A program made the translations under genes and the position numbers. The notes beneath the pieces are model-generated. The model had not been told where the DNA came from. It did no database searches and saw only the letters and a program-made list of their open reading frames with translations. DNA of 64,000 nucleotides from Deltaproteobacteria bacterium HGW-Deltaproteobacteria-2 (lineage in GTDB: Bacteria > Desulfobacterota > Syntrophia > Syntrophales > Smithellaceae). The DNA is taken from NCBI GenBank assembly GCA_002840505.1, contig PHBC01000001.1, positions 311,782-375,781 of the forward strand. The letters run 5' to 3'. Below are positions 1-8,059 of the stretch, in pieces (the stretch's first letter is position 1; every line of letters starts with the position of its first letter).

Positions 1-1530
1 ACAGCAGAAGCGATCGAAATACCACGAAGATTCCACGAACGTATCCATCGTGTCCGTCTCGCGAACGGCTTTACCACCGCACTTGGGGCAGGTCGTATTG
101 ACAAATTCGGGAAGCGACGCGAGCGGCGAACCACCTTCGGTGCTTAATTTAACATTTTCCGGCAGTATGACAGGCAGATTCTTTTCATCAACCGGAACGA
201 TGCCGCATTTAGCGCAGTTAATCATGGGAATCGGCGCGCCCCAGTATCGCTGACGGGAGATGCCCCAATCGCGCAAGCGGTACTGGATGGTGCGTTTGCC
301 CTTCCTTTCTTTTTCCAGAAAATCAGCGATAGCTTCCAAAACCTTGGTGTTTTCCATTCCATCAAATTGTCCGGAGTTAACAAGGACTCCTTCATCAACG
401 TAAGCTTCTGTCATCATCGCCGGATCGAGCATTCTGTCTTTCGGAGAAATGACCACAATCAGCGGCAGATTGAATTTTTTGGCAAATTCGAAGTCACGCT
501 GATCGTGTGTGGGCACAGCCATGACACAGCCGGTGCCGTAATCGGCCAGAACGAAATTGGCCGCGTAAATCGGCATTTCCTTCCCTGTTAAAGGATTTTT
601 ACAATAGGCATCTAGAAACATGCCTTCCTTTTCATAATATTCGGAAGTCCGCATCAGCTTATCCTGCTTTTTGACTTTTTCGACAAACTGCAGGACCTCT
701 TTTTCAATGGCCTTGCCCTTGCTTAATTGCATAACCAGCGGATGTTCCGCAGCAACCAGCATGAAGGTCGCTCCGAAGAGTGTATCCTGACGCGTGGTGA
801 ATACCTTGATGGCACTGTTGCCATCGGCCATTGGAAAATCCACTTCACAGCCGTAGCTTTTGCCGATCCAGTTTTTCTGCATTGTCATAACGCGTTCCGG
901 CCAGCCGGGCAGTTTGTCGCAGTAGTCCAGCAGTTCTTCGATATAGGCCGTGATCTTGAAAAACCACTGATCCAGCACCTTCTCCTGCACTTCCGTGCCG
1001 CAGCGCCAGCACTGGCCGCCTTCCACCTGCTCATTGGCGAGCACCGTGTCGCATTGGGTGCAGAAATTAACTGTGGAGCGTTTTTTGTAAGCCAGACCTT
1101 TTTCATACATCCAGATAAAAAAGAGCTGTTCCCAGCGGTAGTATTTCGGCTCGCAGGTGGCGATTTCCCGGTCCCAGTCATAGCTAAAGCCCATGCGCTT
1201 GAGCTGCTTTTTCATGTGATCGATATTTTCGTGCGTCCACTTCGATGGATGAATTTTATGTTCGATAGCGGCGTTTTCCGCGGGCAGGCCGAAGGCGTCC
1301 CAGCCCATCGGGTGCAGAACATTGAAACCTTTCATTCGCTTGTAACGCGCCACGACATCGCCGATGGTGTAATTACGGACATGGCCGATATGAATTTTGC
1401 CGGAAGGATATGGAAACATCTCCAGCAGATAATATTTTTTCTTTTGCGGGTCTTCGGTAACCTTGAAGGACTTTTCATCCTCCCATTTTTTCTGCCATTT
1501 TTCTTCAATTGTGATTGGTTCGTACTTCAT
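1..1530 (-). CDS. leuS: leucine--tRNA ligase (5' part, runs off window)
   Basis: Class I aminoacyl-tRNA synthetase that charges tRNA-Leu in the cytoplasm. Reading down from the ATG at 1530-1528, the frame is open to the window edge (510 codons), so only the N-terminal part of a roughly 800-870-residue enzyme is present. Visible features: the class I HIGH signature in [12 protein letters not shown] near residue 40, a zinc-ribbon-like pair of Cys-x2-Cys motifs (CTQC and CWRC), and the CP1 editing domain with the [13 protein letters not shown] motif. The catalytic KMSKS loop would lie beyond the edge. The overlapping plus-strand frames are antisense shadows. Identification rests on several family motifs in order and is firm. 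No neighbour in the window is an obvious operon partner; the next gene to the right runs the other way. Confidence 0.97.
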   Translation of the reverse strand, partial: MKYEPITIEEKWQKKWEDEKSFKVTEDPQKKKYYLLEMFPYPSGKIHIGHVRNYTIGDVVARYKRMKGFNVLHPMGWDAFGLPAENAAIEHKIHPSKWTHENIDHMKKQLKRMGFSYDWDREIATCEPKYYRWEQLFFIWMYEKGLAYKKRSTVNFCTQCDTVLANEQVEGGQCWRCGTEVQEKVLDQWFFKITAYIEELLDYCDKLPGWPERVMTMQKNWIGKSYGCEVDFPMADGNSAIKVFTTRQDTLFGATFMLVAAEHPLVMQLSKGKAIEKEVLQFVEKVKKQDKLMRTSEYYEKEGMFLDAYCKNPLTGKEMPIYAANFVLADYGTGCVMAVPTHDQRDFEFAKKFNLPLIVVISPKDRMLDPAMMTEAYVDEGVLVNSGQFDGMENTKVLEAIADFLEKERKGKRTIQYRLRDWGISRQRYWGAPIPMINCAKCGIVPVDEKNLPVILPENVKLSTEGGSPLASLPEFVNTTCPKCGGKAVRETDTMDTFVESSWYFDRFCC

Positions 1531-1585
1531 TTTAAAAATCTCTCCGGATTGTGAATATTGATGATTTGCTTAACATATCGGAATG

Positions 1586-1610
1586 ATGAGCGCAATGCCT
1601 TTGTCGAAAG
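1586..1610 (+). repeat. 25-bp direct repeat, left copy
   Basis: The sequence beginning ATGAGCGCAATGCCTTTG matches 2768-2792 at 22 of 25 positions, and similarity continues weakly to a shared AATTGATA about 15 bases on. The two copies flank the orphan gene at 1946-2767. If translated from the ATG, both begin Met-Ser-Ala-x-x-Leu-Ser-Lys, with codon-like substitutions, so they may be remnants of one duplicated coding start. Confidence 0.55.
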
Positions 1611-1803
1611 GAAATTATTTCAAATTGATATTATTTATTTGAAATGAAGCGAAAAGGGATTATTGTATGATAATTTTTGCATATACCATCAAACGTGCCA
1701 CCAAACGAAAAAAATCGCTATCTGAAACTTGGCGCCTTCTGGCTGTCAAAGAAAGGCACAGGCTTTCGCACCGAGCCTCTTATTGACAATGACCGTAATG
1801 ATA

Positions 1804-1832
1804 TTGACAGCCAAACCCAGTCTTGTTATAAG
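1804..1832 (+). promoter_or_regulatory. sigma70-like promoter for the 1946 gene
   Basis: TTGACA at 1804-1809 and TATAAG at 1827-1832 are separated by exactly 17 bases. The -35 is a perfect match and the -10 is 5 of 6. The predicted start of transcription near 1839 gives a leader of about 105 bases before the ATG at 1946. Confidence 0.55.
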
Positions 1833-1945
1833 CGTCCAATAAGTAAGTTCTTATATACTTTACATCATGCAATTTTATTACCGCCGACGTGTTGCTGCGG
1901 CTGCTGATATAAAAAAATACATCCATAAAGGAAGCAACTGACGCC

Positions 1946-2767
1946 ATGAAACCCATTTACCGTTTATTGACAATAGAAACCGTCTTGGCGATACTTTTCA
2001 TTCTCTCCTCTTTGGTATTTTTCAACTCGGACACCTTTGCCCGCATTGCTGATGAAATTGCCGCTAAGACCGACGGTAAATCGCCAGTGATCAATGCCAC
2101 CATTACAGACTATGGCACGTTCATGAACGGAGTGAAAAACCGAAAGTGGCTGTCGGTTCGACCGCTTCTGGATAATTGGACCGGTTTCGTGGCGGTAAAA
2201 AATACTGGAACCACCTTTATCGACCACTTTACACTCACTTTTTCTTGTCCCATGAAAGACTCAGATGCCCTCCGCATCGACCTGGTTTCGCCCGCCATGC
2301 CGTCCTGGATGTGGAAGCCTTTTGCCGGCGACCTGCTCAGCTTGTGCACCCGAGATATGCTCTTTACGGTTAAAGACGGCAGCCTAAAAATCTGTGACGC
2401 CACATCCGGCACACCGATCGCGGTGACCCGGTTGATTTCTTCCAGATTATTGGGGTCGGCCGGACTGGCCCCGGGACAAGCCGTGATGGTTGAATACACG
2501 GAACCCTACGACAAATGTATGGAGGGTTTTGTGAACAGTATCGCGACAAGAAAAAAAATGGTTATCGAGACTAAAATCACGAACAGGGAAAACAACGTGA
2601 TGCAATTGACCATGAAAAATTTTAAAATCACCTTCCTGACCTTTGACCAAATTGTGGCCGACATCACTTTCCGGGGATGTGGCGAATATGGTAGCTGCGA
2701 TCTGAAGCTTTCCATAGACGGAAAGCTGATGGATTCGGCACCGTGGATTCAATATGAATGGAAATGA
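1946..2767 (+). CDS. membrane-anchored protein of unknown function
   Basis: A 273-residue protein that I do not recognise. It begins with a charged tip and a single hydrophobic segment (about residues 8-28), fitting a signal anchor or uncleaved signal peptide, so the rest probably faces the periplasm. The remainder is globular, mixed alpha/beta, with seven or so scattered cysteines, including a CGEYGSC pair near the C-terminus that could form a disulfide. A purine-rich AAGGAAG lies upstream of the ATG, with rather long spacing. The gene stands alone between minus-strand genes, has its own promoter-like sequence and is flanked by a short direct repeat, which raises the possibility of a local insertion or duplication. 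No function is proposed. Confidence 0.7.
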   Translation: MKPIYRLLTIETVLAILFILSSLVFFNSDTFARIADEIAAKTDGKSPVINATITDYGTFMNGVKNRKWLSVRPLLDNWTGFVAVKNTGTTFIDHFTLTFSCPMKDSDALRIDLVSPAMPSWMWKPFAGDLLSLCTRDMLFTVKDGSLKICDATSGTPIAVTRLISSRLLGSAGLAPGQAVMVEYTEPYDKCMEGFVNSIATRKKMVIETKITNRENNVMQLTMKNFKITFLTFDQIVADITFRGCGEYGSCDLKLSIDGKLMDSAPWIQYEWK

Positions 2768-2792
2768 ATGAGCGCAGTGGCTTTATCGAAAG
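2768..2792 (+). repeat. 25-bp direct repeat, right copy
   Basis: Partner of 1586-1610, beginning ATGAGCGCAGTGGCTTTA. It starts one base after the stop codon of the 1946 gene. From its ATG a 33-codon frame is open, starting MSAVALSKAQHEL, but there is no good ribosome-binding site and I do not call it a gene. The rest of the gap to 3057 shows nothing I can name. Confidence 0.55.
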
Positions 2793-3057
2793 CACAGCAC
2801 GAATTGATAATTTTACAAAGCAAACACCATCAACTCATCTTCAAACAAATCATTTGTTTCATGCTTTAGACATTAACCCAAAATCACCTTTCTGGAAAAG
2901 CGGGATCCCGACTGGAAAATGTCAGCCGGCAAAAACCTGCCTGATTTTCTGAACGATTCTTTTTAAAAAGCCGCCCTGGACCATATTAGGGGAATTCAGG
3001 CGACAGTATACTTAATTATTCATCACGATAGTAATTATATTTTAAGTCCTAAATTTT

Positions 3058-4050
3058 CTAATAATTTCTCCGGGCGAGGATTGTTTCACATTCAATTGCC
3101 AGATCGTTGAGCGTTTCCAGGCCGCTTACGTTATCGACGGCCGTGAGTAAGTTCTCCAGGCCATTGCCGATATGCCCAAGAAAAGCCGGTTTATTTTTTT
3201 TGAGGCCGAGAAAACCGTAAGCACCCAGTGCCTGCAAAAGCCGTTGTACCGATCCCATCCAAAAATTATGGATAAATTCATCATGGCTGTATGAAAGATT
3301 CATCAGCTCATAATAAAAATCTAACAACTCTTTTCTTTCTTCGTCAGTAAAGGTGACGTAAGGATCGCAGAGCAGCGAGCCAAGATCATAAAAAAGGCAT
3401 CCTTCGCGCATCCCCTGAAAATCAATCAATACCGGTCTTTCGTTTTTAATCATGATGTTTTGCGATTGAAAATCTCGGTGAATCAGACAGGGCTCAATTT
3501 TTTGCAGGCGGGCGGACAGCGCGTCCAGTTCTTTCATCAACTTTGCGGCGTCCGATGATGAAAGTTTTATCTTGCAGACTTCCCCGACAAGATTCTCCAG
3601 AAAATAGTCATGCTCCCATTTATAGAGTCTGGGGCCGTAACCCTCGGACAATTTTACATCCGCGGGAATCGATTTCAGATCAAAGGAATGCAGACGGTAA
3701 ATTTGCGTGAGTGCCTGAAAATAATAATCGCGTCTTTCCTCCCAGGACTCAAATCTGAGCGACCACAAATCAACTTCGCCTAAATCTTCAATCAGGATAA
3801 AATGCTTTGAGATGTCCTGTGTGATAATCCGCGGTACATTCATATCCAGCGATGCCATGAATTTATTGATGCCGGCCCAGTGGGCGTTTTCTGCAACGTC
3901 ATCGCCGTAATGCATAAAAACAAAACTGTCTCCATGAGGTAAAGACACCCTGAAAAATTGGCGGTCGGAACCGCCCTTCTTGATCGGCTCAAGCTTGAAA
4001 TCAGCCTTGCCCAGATGTTGAGTTAAAAATTTTTGTATTTCTTTATGCAT
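3058..4050 (-). CDS. AmgK-like sugar kinase (aminoglycoside phosphotransferase fold)
   Basis: A 330-residue kinase of the aminoglycoside/choline phosphotransferase fold. The catalytic loop LIHRDFQSQNIMI (H-x-D-x4-N) and the metal-binding LIDFQGMREG (DFQ in place of DFG) are both visible, and the length is normal for the family. It lies immediately downstream of a MurU-like nucleotidyltransferase on the same strand. This pairing is the known arrangement of AmgK/MurU, in which AmgK phosphorylates the anomeric carbon of MurNAc (or GlcNAc) and MurU makes UDP-MurNAc, bypassing de novo synthesis and fosfomycin inhibition. The fold is certain; substrate is inferred from the neighbour and from the AmpG-like permease and SpoIID protein upstream. 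An alternative is a kinase for another nucleotide-activated sugar. Confidence 0.8.
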   Translation of the reverse strand: MHKEIQKFLTQHLGKADFKLEPIKKGGSDRQFFRVSLPHGDSFVFMHYGDDVAENAHWAGINKFMASLDMNVPRIITQDISKHFILIEDLGEVDLWSLRFESWEERRDYYFQALTQIYRLHSFDLKSIPADVKLSEGYGPRLYKWEHDYFLENLVGEVCKIKLSSSDAAKLMKELDALSARLQKIEPCLIHRDFQSQNIMIKNERPVLIDFQGMREGCLFYDLGSLLCDPYVTFTDEERKELLDFYYELMNLSYSHDEFIHNFWMGSVQRLLQALGAYGFLGLKKNKPAFLGHIGNGLENLLTAVDNVSGLETLNDLAIECETILARRNY

Positions 4051-4065
4051 AGATTGCCATGTTTA

Positions 4066-4138
4066 TGTCATGTCGAACCGCAGGGAGACATCTTGTTTAA
4101 AAAAAAGATTTCTCGTCTCTGCGTTCCTCGAAATGACA
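4066..4138. repeat. type A inverted element (about 75 bp), copy 1
   Basis: Bounded by TGTCATGTCGAACC on the left and CCTCGAAATGACA on the right, which are near inverted repeats, with a variable middle containing the internal pair GAGACATCTTG and AAGATTTCTCGTCTC. Three more copies occur at 11322, 14463 and 40653. It lies between the two sugar-activation genes. Confidence 0.75.
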
Positions 4139-4139
4139 A

Positions 4140-4856
4140 TCAAGTTATACCTTCCCTCTTCAACTTCTCATATTCTGAGATAGAACCTACATCATACCAA
4201 GAGCCGTCATCTATAACTACACCGCCGACCGAGCGCGGATTTTCTTTTATCATCTCCATCAGCGGTAAAACAATCGATTCGATTTTGCCCGCGGTCAATC
4301 GCTTCAGGAAAGATTTTTCCACTATATAGATGCCGGCAAAAAGGCAACTCTTGACGCCTTCATTCTTCAAAATATGCCGCATGTCGCAAACAAAACCTTC
4401 TTGATCAACATTGACATTGAGCAGCGGTCCGATTGAACGCAGCGCCAGCGTGACGGTTGTTTTCAATTCAAAATGTTTTCTAATAAGCAGTTCAATCGGC
4501 ATGTTGGTAATGATGTCTCCGTTGTAGACGATAATGCGTTCGTCTTCGGCAATCAGGTCTTCGATGTTTTTAATGCCGCCCGCAGTATCCAGTAAAACAG
4601 GCTCGTGGCGAAACGTAATCGGAATGCCTTTCCAGTTATTTTCGGAAAAAGCCCCGGTATATTTTTCGGCACAATGATGCGTGTTGACAATAAACCGTTT
4701 TATCCCAACAGCTCGCAGATGTCCCATTGCATAAGTGATGATCGGATGTCCGCCGATCTCCAGAAGCGGCTTGGGCGTGTTTTCGGTGAGTGGCCGGAGC
4801 CTCGTCCCCAGCCCCGCGCCTAAAATAAATGCCGTGTTGATTTGTTTGTCATTCAT
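4140..4856 (-). CDS. MurU-like sugar-1-phosphate nucleotidyltransferase
   Basis: A 238-residue nucleotidyltransferase. The N-terminal signature GAGLGTRLRPLTENTPKPLL (residues 13-32) is the classic nucleotide-binding loop of the NTP-transferase superfamily, and the Asp of VYNGDIITNMP is a likely metal ligand. Length fits MurU and short mannose-1-phosphate guanylyltransferase-like proteins, which lack the C-terminal left-handed helix. With the AmgK-like kinase immediately downstream, the best reading is MurNAc-1-phosphate uridylyltransferase, producing UDP-MurNAc in the cytoplasm from recycled wall sugar. The two genes are separated by a repeat element rather than overlapping. Nucleotide and sugar specificity cannot be read from sequence; a D-glycero-D-manno-heptose or mannose nucleotidyltransferase is the main alternative. 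Confidence 0.8.
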   Translation of the reverse strand: MNDKQINTAFILGAGLGTRLRPLTENTPKPLLEIGGHPIITYAMGHLRAVGIKRFIVNTHHCAEKYTGAFSENNWKGIPITFRHEPVLLDTAGGIKNIEDLIAEDERIIVYNGDIITNMPIELLIRKHFELKTTVTLALRSIGPLLNVNVDQEGFVCDMRHILKNEGVKSCLFAGIYIVEKSFLKRLTAGKIESIVLPLMEMIKENPRSVGGVVIDDGSWYDVGSISEYEKLKREGIT

Positions 4857-4963
4857 AATTTTTATTTCATATCGCAGAGTAGAATCAATCTTTCAAATCT
4901 TTTCTATCATTATCCAGCTTGACCGGATAATCCAGTACTATTAAGTTCTGGATTCCCACATAC

Positions 4964-5171
4964 GAGACTGTGTCGTAATAATAGATATAGTCATTTAATG
5001 TTCTCCGCTGGCGGAGGTGTCACGCAGTGACGGAGGTGGATAAAATTCACGTAATACGTAACTGGCCAATATTACGTATGTTCTGTTCTAAAAACTTTCA
5101 CCCCCGACCCCCGCCAGCGGGGGACATTACTCATTACGCACAACCGATATTTGCAATTACGACACAGTCTC
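4964..5171. repeat. outer inverted-repeat element, copy 1 (16-bp ends)
   Basis: GAGACTGTGTCGTAAT at 4964-4979 is the exact reverse complement of ATTACGACACAGTCTC at 5156-5171. The ends enclose a REPIN-like element. A second element with nearly the same ends lies at 14438-14568, there enclosing a type A repeat. Confidence 0.8.
4999..5126. repeat. REPIN-like paired palindrome, copy 1
   Basis: Left end TGTTCTCCGCTGGCGG and right end CCGCCAGCGGGGGACA are inverted copies of one another. The left arm continues GAGGTGTCACGCAGTGACGGAGG, itself a hairpin. The centre carries a separate palindromic stretch (TACGTAA...TTACGTA). The element at 12712-12820 has the same parts in reverse orientation with a different centre. 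Confidence 0.8.
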
Positions 5172-5201
5172 TGCGCGAGGAATGACAGACTTAAGAACTT
5201 T

Positions 5202-6530
5202 TCACGGAGTCGCTTTCTTCCCGTACTCCGGATCAATTTTAACCAAAGCCGCTACAATAAATCCGGGAATGGTCGTAATCAAAATCCAGATGAAGAAATT
5301 TTTATAGCCCAACATTTCCTGAATCCAGCCGCTGCCCATCGCGGGAATCATCATACCCAACGCCATAATCCCCGTGCCTATGGCGTAAAAGACAGTTTTA
5401 TATTCACCTTGCGAAACCATGATCATATAAATCGTATAGGCGGTAAAGCCGAAGCCATAACCGAATTTTTCAATTGCCACGGCGGAACCGACCAGCCATA
5501 AACTCTCCGGCTGATAGTGAGATAGATAGACAAAAATCAAATCCGGCAGGTGCATAATCAAAACCATTGGCCACAGCCAGAATTTTAAACCTTTCTTATA
5601 AATGACGAACCCGCCCAGAAGCCCGCCCAGCATCAGAGCTATGACACCGACCGTGCCGTAAATGATGCCAACATCCGCCGTCGTTAAATCCAAGCCGCCT
5701 TTAGTGCGCACGTCAAGCAAAAACGGCACGACCATTTTAGTGAGTTGCGCCTCGGCAAAACGGTAAAATAAAAAGAAGCTGATGATGATAAGAATATCCT
5801 TGCGCCGGAAAAACAGGGTCAAAACGCGGAAATATTCCGTCAAAAAATTTTTCGATTTATCCCATGGCGCGCTGATATCGGATGCAGGCCTGGGCAGAGC
5901 GAAAAGGTGATAAATAAAAAACGCGAGAAAAACAGCCGCGACACCGATAAAAGAAAGAGACCAGGCGCTCGCTGCCGGATAACCGTAATTTTCCAGCGTT
6001 CCGGCCATAAATACCAGACCGCCTTCGGCGGCAATAGTGGCAATACGATAAAAAATAACGCGCACACCGACAAACGCCGCCTGCTGCGGCGTATCGAGTC
6101 CCAGCATATAGAAACCATCCGCAGCTATATCATGCGTAGCGGAACAAAAAGCCATAATCCAAAAAATAGCCAAAGAGTAGCGCACAAAATTAGCCGCGGG
6201 CAGAGTCAAGGCAACGCAGGCCAGTGACGCGCCGATGGCCAGTTGCATTGCCAGTATCCAGAAACGTTTGGTGCGGAAAATATCAACAAACGGGCTCCAG
6301 AGAGGTTTGATTACCCATGGGATATAAAGCCAACTTGTATAAAAAGCTATTTCGGTATTGGAGAGTCCCATATCTTTGTAAAGTACAACGCTGACCGTCA
6401 TGGCAATCACGTAAGGAATGCCTTCGGCAAGATATAGGGAAGGAACCCAGAACCATGGACTCCGGCTCGTATTCATTCGCCTGCCTTTGTTGGCATCGTC
6501 ATTATTTGTGTCTGTTTTTATTTCGGACAT
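5202..6530 (-). CDS. AmpG-like MFS permease
   Basis: A 442-residue polytopic membrane protein with about twelve predicted segments. The start PWFWVPSLYLAEGIPY, the segment WVIKPLWSPFVD and CSATHDIAADGFYMLG match the AmpG/PAT branch of the major facilitator superfamily, whose best known member imports GlcNAc-anhydroMurNAc muropeptides across the inner membrane. Its place between a SpoIID/LytB protein and AmgK/MurU-like genes, all on the minus strand, supports a role in wall recycling. The first ATG (6530) has a poor ribosome-binding site; the ATG at 6476, 18 codons later and just before the first membrane segment, is a possible alternative start. Substrate is inferred. Other PAT members carry acetyl-CoA or siderophores. 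Confidence 0.8.
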   Translation of the reverse strand: MSEIKTDTNNDDANKGRRMNTSRSPWFWVPSLYLAEGIPYVIAMTVSVVLYKDMGLSNTEIAFYTSWLYIPWVIKPLWSPFVDIFRTKRFWILAMQLAIGASLACVALTLPAANFVRYSLAIFWIMAFCSATHDIAADGFYMLGLDTPQQAAFVGVRVIFYRIATIAAEGGLVFMAGTLENYGYPAASAWSLSFIGVAAVFLAFFIYHLFALPRPASDISAPWDKSKNFLTEYFRVLTLFFRRKDILIIISFFLFYRFAEAQLTKMVVPFLLDVRTKGGLDLTTADVGIIYGTVGVIALMLGGLLGGFVIYKKGLKFWLWPMVLIMHLPDLIFVYLSHYQPESLWLVGSAVAIEKFGYGFGFTAYTIYMIMVSQGEYKTVFYAIGTGIMALGMMIPAMGSGWIQEMLGYKNFFIWILITTIPGFIVAALVKIDPEYGKKATP

Positions 6531-6540
6531 AATTTAGTTA

Positions 6541-6568
6541 CTGGATTCCCGCCTTCGCGGGAATGACA
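6541..6568. repeat. type B 28-bp palindromic repeat, copy 1
   Basis: CTGGATTCCCGCCTTCGCGGGAATGACA contains the perfect stem ATTCCCGC/GCGGGAAT (6545-6564). The same unit occurs in reverse orientation at 26689-26716 with a changed stem. It sits between the SpoIID and permease genes and could weaken transcription between them. Confidence 0.7.
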
Positions 6569-6605
6569 AATATTAAATATTTCGTTTCTAAAAAATTACT
6601 ACATA

Positions 6606-7925
6606 TCAATATAGCTTTTGTATTTTTGCGCCGGTGAAGTAGTGCGTTAGTATTTCTTCCGCTTTAAATCCTTTGGACGCCATCACCGCAGCGCCAATCT
6701 GGCAAAGACCTACACCGTGACCCCAGCCGCCACCCTGCAAAATAAAACGGCTTATTTCTCCGGCTGCCGTTCGCTCCACCGATACTATAAAAGCACTGCT
6801 TAAAAGATGACTGGGTGAGAGCCAGCGGCGGATTTCCAATTCCTTGCCGACAATTACGGTTTTTTTCGAACCTTCAATTTTCAATTTATAGATTCTTCCC
6901 GACGGACCGCGTTCCAGAGGAGTAAGGTTTTTCAATTCACCAAAATCAATACCTGATTTTTTTTGGATTATTTCCTCCAGTTCTTTTCTTGTATAGATCA
7001 CCTGCCAGCGATAGAAATTCGGTGTTTCCTGATCAAACGCGGGCAGAATATTTTTCAATAATTCCTCGTCAGTCGTGTCGCAAAAAGCCTGCGGTCTGCC
7101 TCTCAGCCATTTTTCCGCATCCGCTTCCGAACAAACAGGCGGATGATGCTCAGCATCATCGCTTATGTTTTTCAAATATCCTGGATTTATATCCTCCCAG
7201 GCAGTCGCAAAAATTTCCGTCTGACCGCCACAGGATTTGTAATAGCGGGCATCACAGATTTCTCCGCTATAAATCAGAAACATCCCCCGTGTTTGCTTTA
7301 TCGCTTCACGAACATTTTCTGAAATAATTCTGGTTATTCCCTGATAGCGCTGGCAGTGATCATCAGCGCATACATCAAATCCCTCGTGATCGTTGACATC
7401 CTGCCAGACGACAATTTCATTGTCGTTTTTCAATTGTGTCGAATACCTGGCAGATTTTTTTTTAGCGAGCATACTCACCAGCCAGCTACGGGCGACAATT
7501 GCCTGAGCTCTTAAAAATTCCAGTGGCGCTTCAGCGGACATCTCCGAGGAAATAACGCTTTCCAAATAATTTTCCAGATGAATTTTGTTGATGAGATTAA
7601 AAGTGGATTCGGAAACGGCCGATAAAAACAAATTGCCGCGAAACGATTGTTCCTGAGTTCGTTGCCAGTGGAAATCAATGCCGATTTTCACATCGGACAC
7701 GGTGAAATATGCATCGCCCTCCGGCGTCATCAAGATTTCTTTTTGGCGGATGATTTCTTTCCCTGAAGAATCCTCAAGCAGAACAAATCCTCGCTCCGCG
7801 CGAACAATGAAGCGGCCATCCGGCGCGCATCCGTCAGGTGGGAGAAATCGTCCATTAAAAGCGACACTCGCTTCATTGTAGTTTTGCAGTAAGGCGACCT
7901 TAATTTCAGGTTCACTGTTAATCAT
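6606..7925 (-). CDS. SpoIID/LytB domain protein
   Basis: A protein of 439 residues from the ATG at 7925; an in-frame TTG at 7949 is also open but neither start has a strong ribosome-binding site. The SpoIID domain is plain: NYLESVISSEMSAEAP with the candidate catalytic Glu128, RAQAIVARSWL, YYKSCGGQTE and, near the C-terminus, GGGWGHGVGLCQIGA. In Bacillus, SpoIID is a lytic transglycosylase acting on denuded glycan strands. In non-sporulating Gram-negatives the family is common but poorly characterised. No signal peptide is visible at either start, which is odd for a wall enzyme. It heads a minus-strand run with AmpG-, MurU- and AmgK-like genes, suggesting a place in peptidoglycan turnover. 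Confidence 0.85.
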   Translation of the reverse strand: MINSEPEIKVALLQNYNEASVAFNGRFLPPDGCAPDGRFIVRAERGFVLLEDSSGKEIIRQKEILMTPEGDAYFTVSDVKIGIDFHWQRTQEQSFRGNLFLSAVSESTFNLINKIHLENYLESVISSEMSAEAPLEFLRAQAIVARSWLVSMLAKKKSARYSTQLKNDNEIVVWQDVNDHEGFDVCADDHCQRYQGITRIISENVREAIKQTRGMFLIYSGEICDARYYKSCGGQTEIFATAWEDINPGYLKNISDDAEHHPPVCSEADAEKWLRGRPQAFCDTTDEELLKNILPAFDQETPNFYRWQVIYTRKELEEIIQKKSGIDFGELKNLTPLERGPSGRIYKLKIEGSKKTVIVGKELEIRRWLSPSHLLSSAFIVSVERTAAGEISRFILQGGGWGHGVGLCQIGAAVMASKGFKAEEILTHYFTGAKIQKLY

Positions 7926-8003
7926 GGTTAGTTTTAAGAATAAAAGCAAAATAAGTCAAGGAAGTTATCCTTCAATAAATCGCAGAAAACAATAAATTAA
8001 TAC

Positions 8004-8032
8004 TTGAATATCAATATTTTATCATGTATGAC
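8004..8032 (+). promoter_or_regulatory. candidate promoter for the MinD-like gene
   Basis: TTGAAT (8004-8009) and TATGAC (8027-8032) are spaced by 17 bases within the AT-rich divergent gap. Predicted transcription would start about 20 bases before the ATG at 8060. This is moderate evidence from consensus and position only. Confidence 0.4.
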
Positions 8033-8059
8033 TCTCGTAAATCATAAATTGGATGGCTT

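Larger units (their letters stand above)
1531..1945. other. divergent intergenic region
   Basis: 415 bases between leuS (minus) and the 1946 gene (plus). It contains one copy of a 25-bp direct repeat (1586-1610), a convincing sigma70-type promoter reading right (1804-1832), and AT-rich DNA that presumably also holds the leuS promoter, which I could not pick out. A 76-codon open frame at 1677-1907 has no recognisable features and I do not call it a gene. Confidence 0.6.
4857..5201. other. intergenic region filled by nested repeats
   Basis: 345 bases with no gene. It holds a 208-bp element bounded by perfect 16-bp inverted repeats (4964-4979 and 5156-5171), which encloses a REPIN-like element (4999-5126). 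A partial TGGATTCCCAC at about 4948 and CGAGGAATGACAGA near 5176 are fragments of the type A/B repeat ends. Confidence 0.75.

Noticed and set aside
727..1554. Long plus-strand open frame of 275 codons
   Set aside because: It is antisense to leuS, whose motifs are unmistakable.
1677..1907. 76-codon open frame in the leuS intergenic region
   Set aside because: No recognisable motif or ribosome-binding site, and it overlaps the promoter-like sequence at 1804-1832.
2768..2869. Possible 33-codon small ORF starting MSAVALSK
   Set aside because: Its start lies in a direct repeat and lacks a ribosome-binding site. I kept it only as part of the repeat finding.
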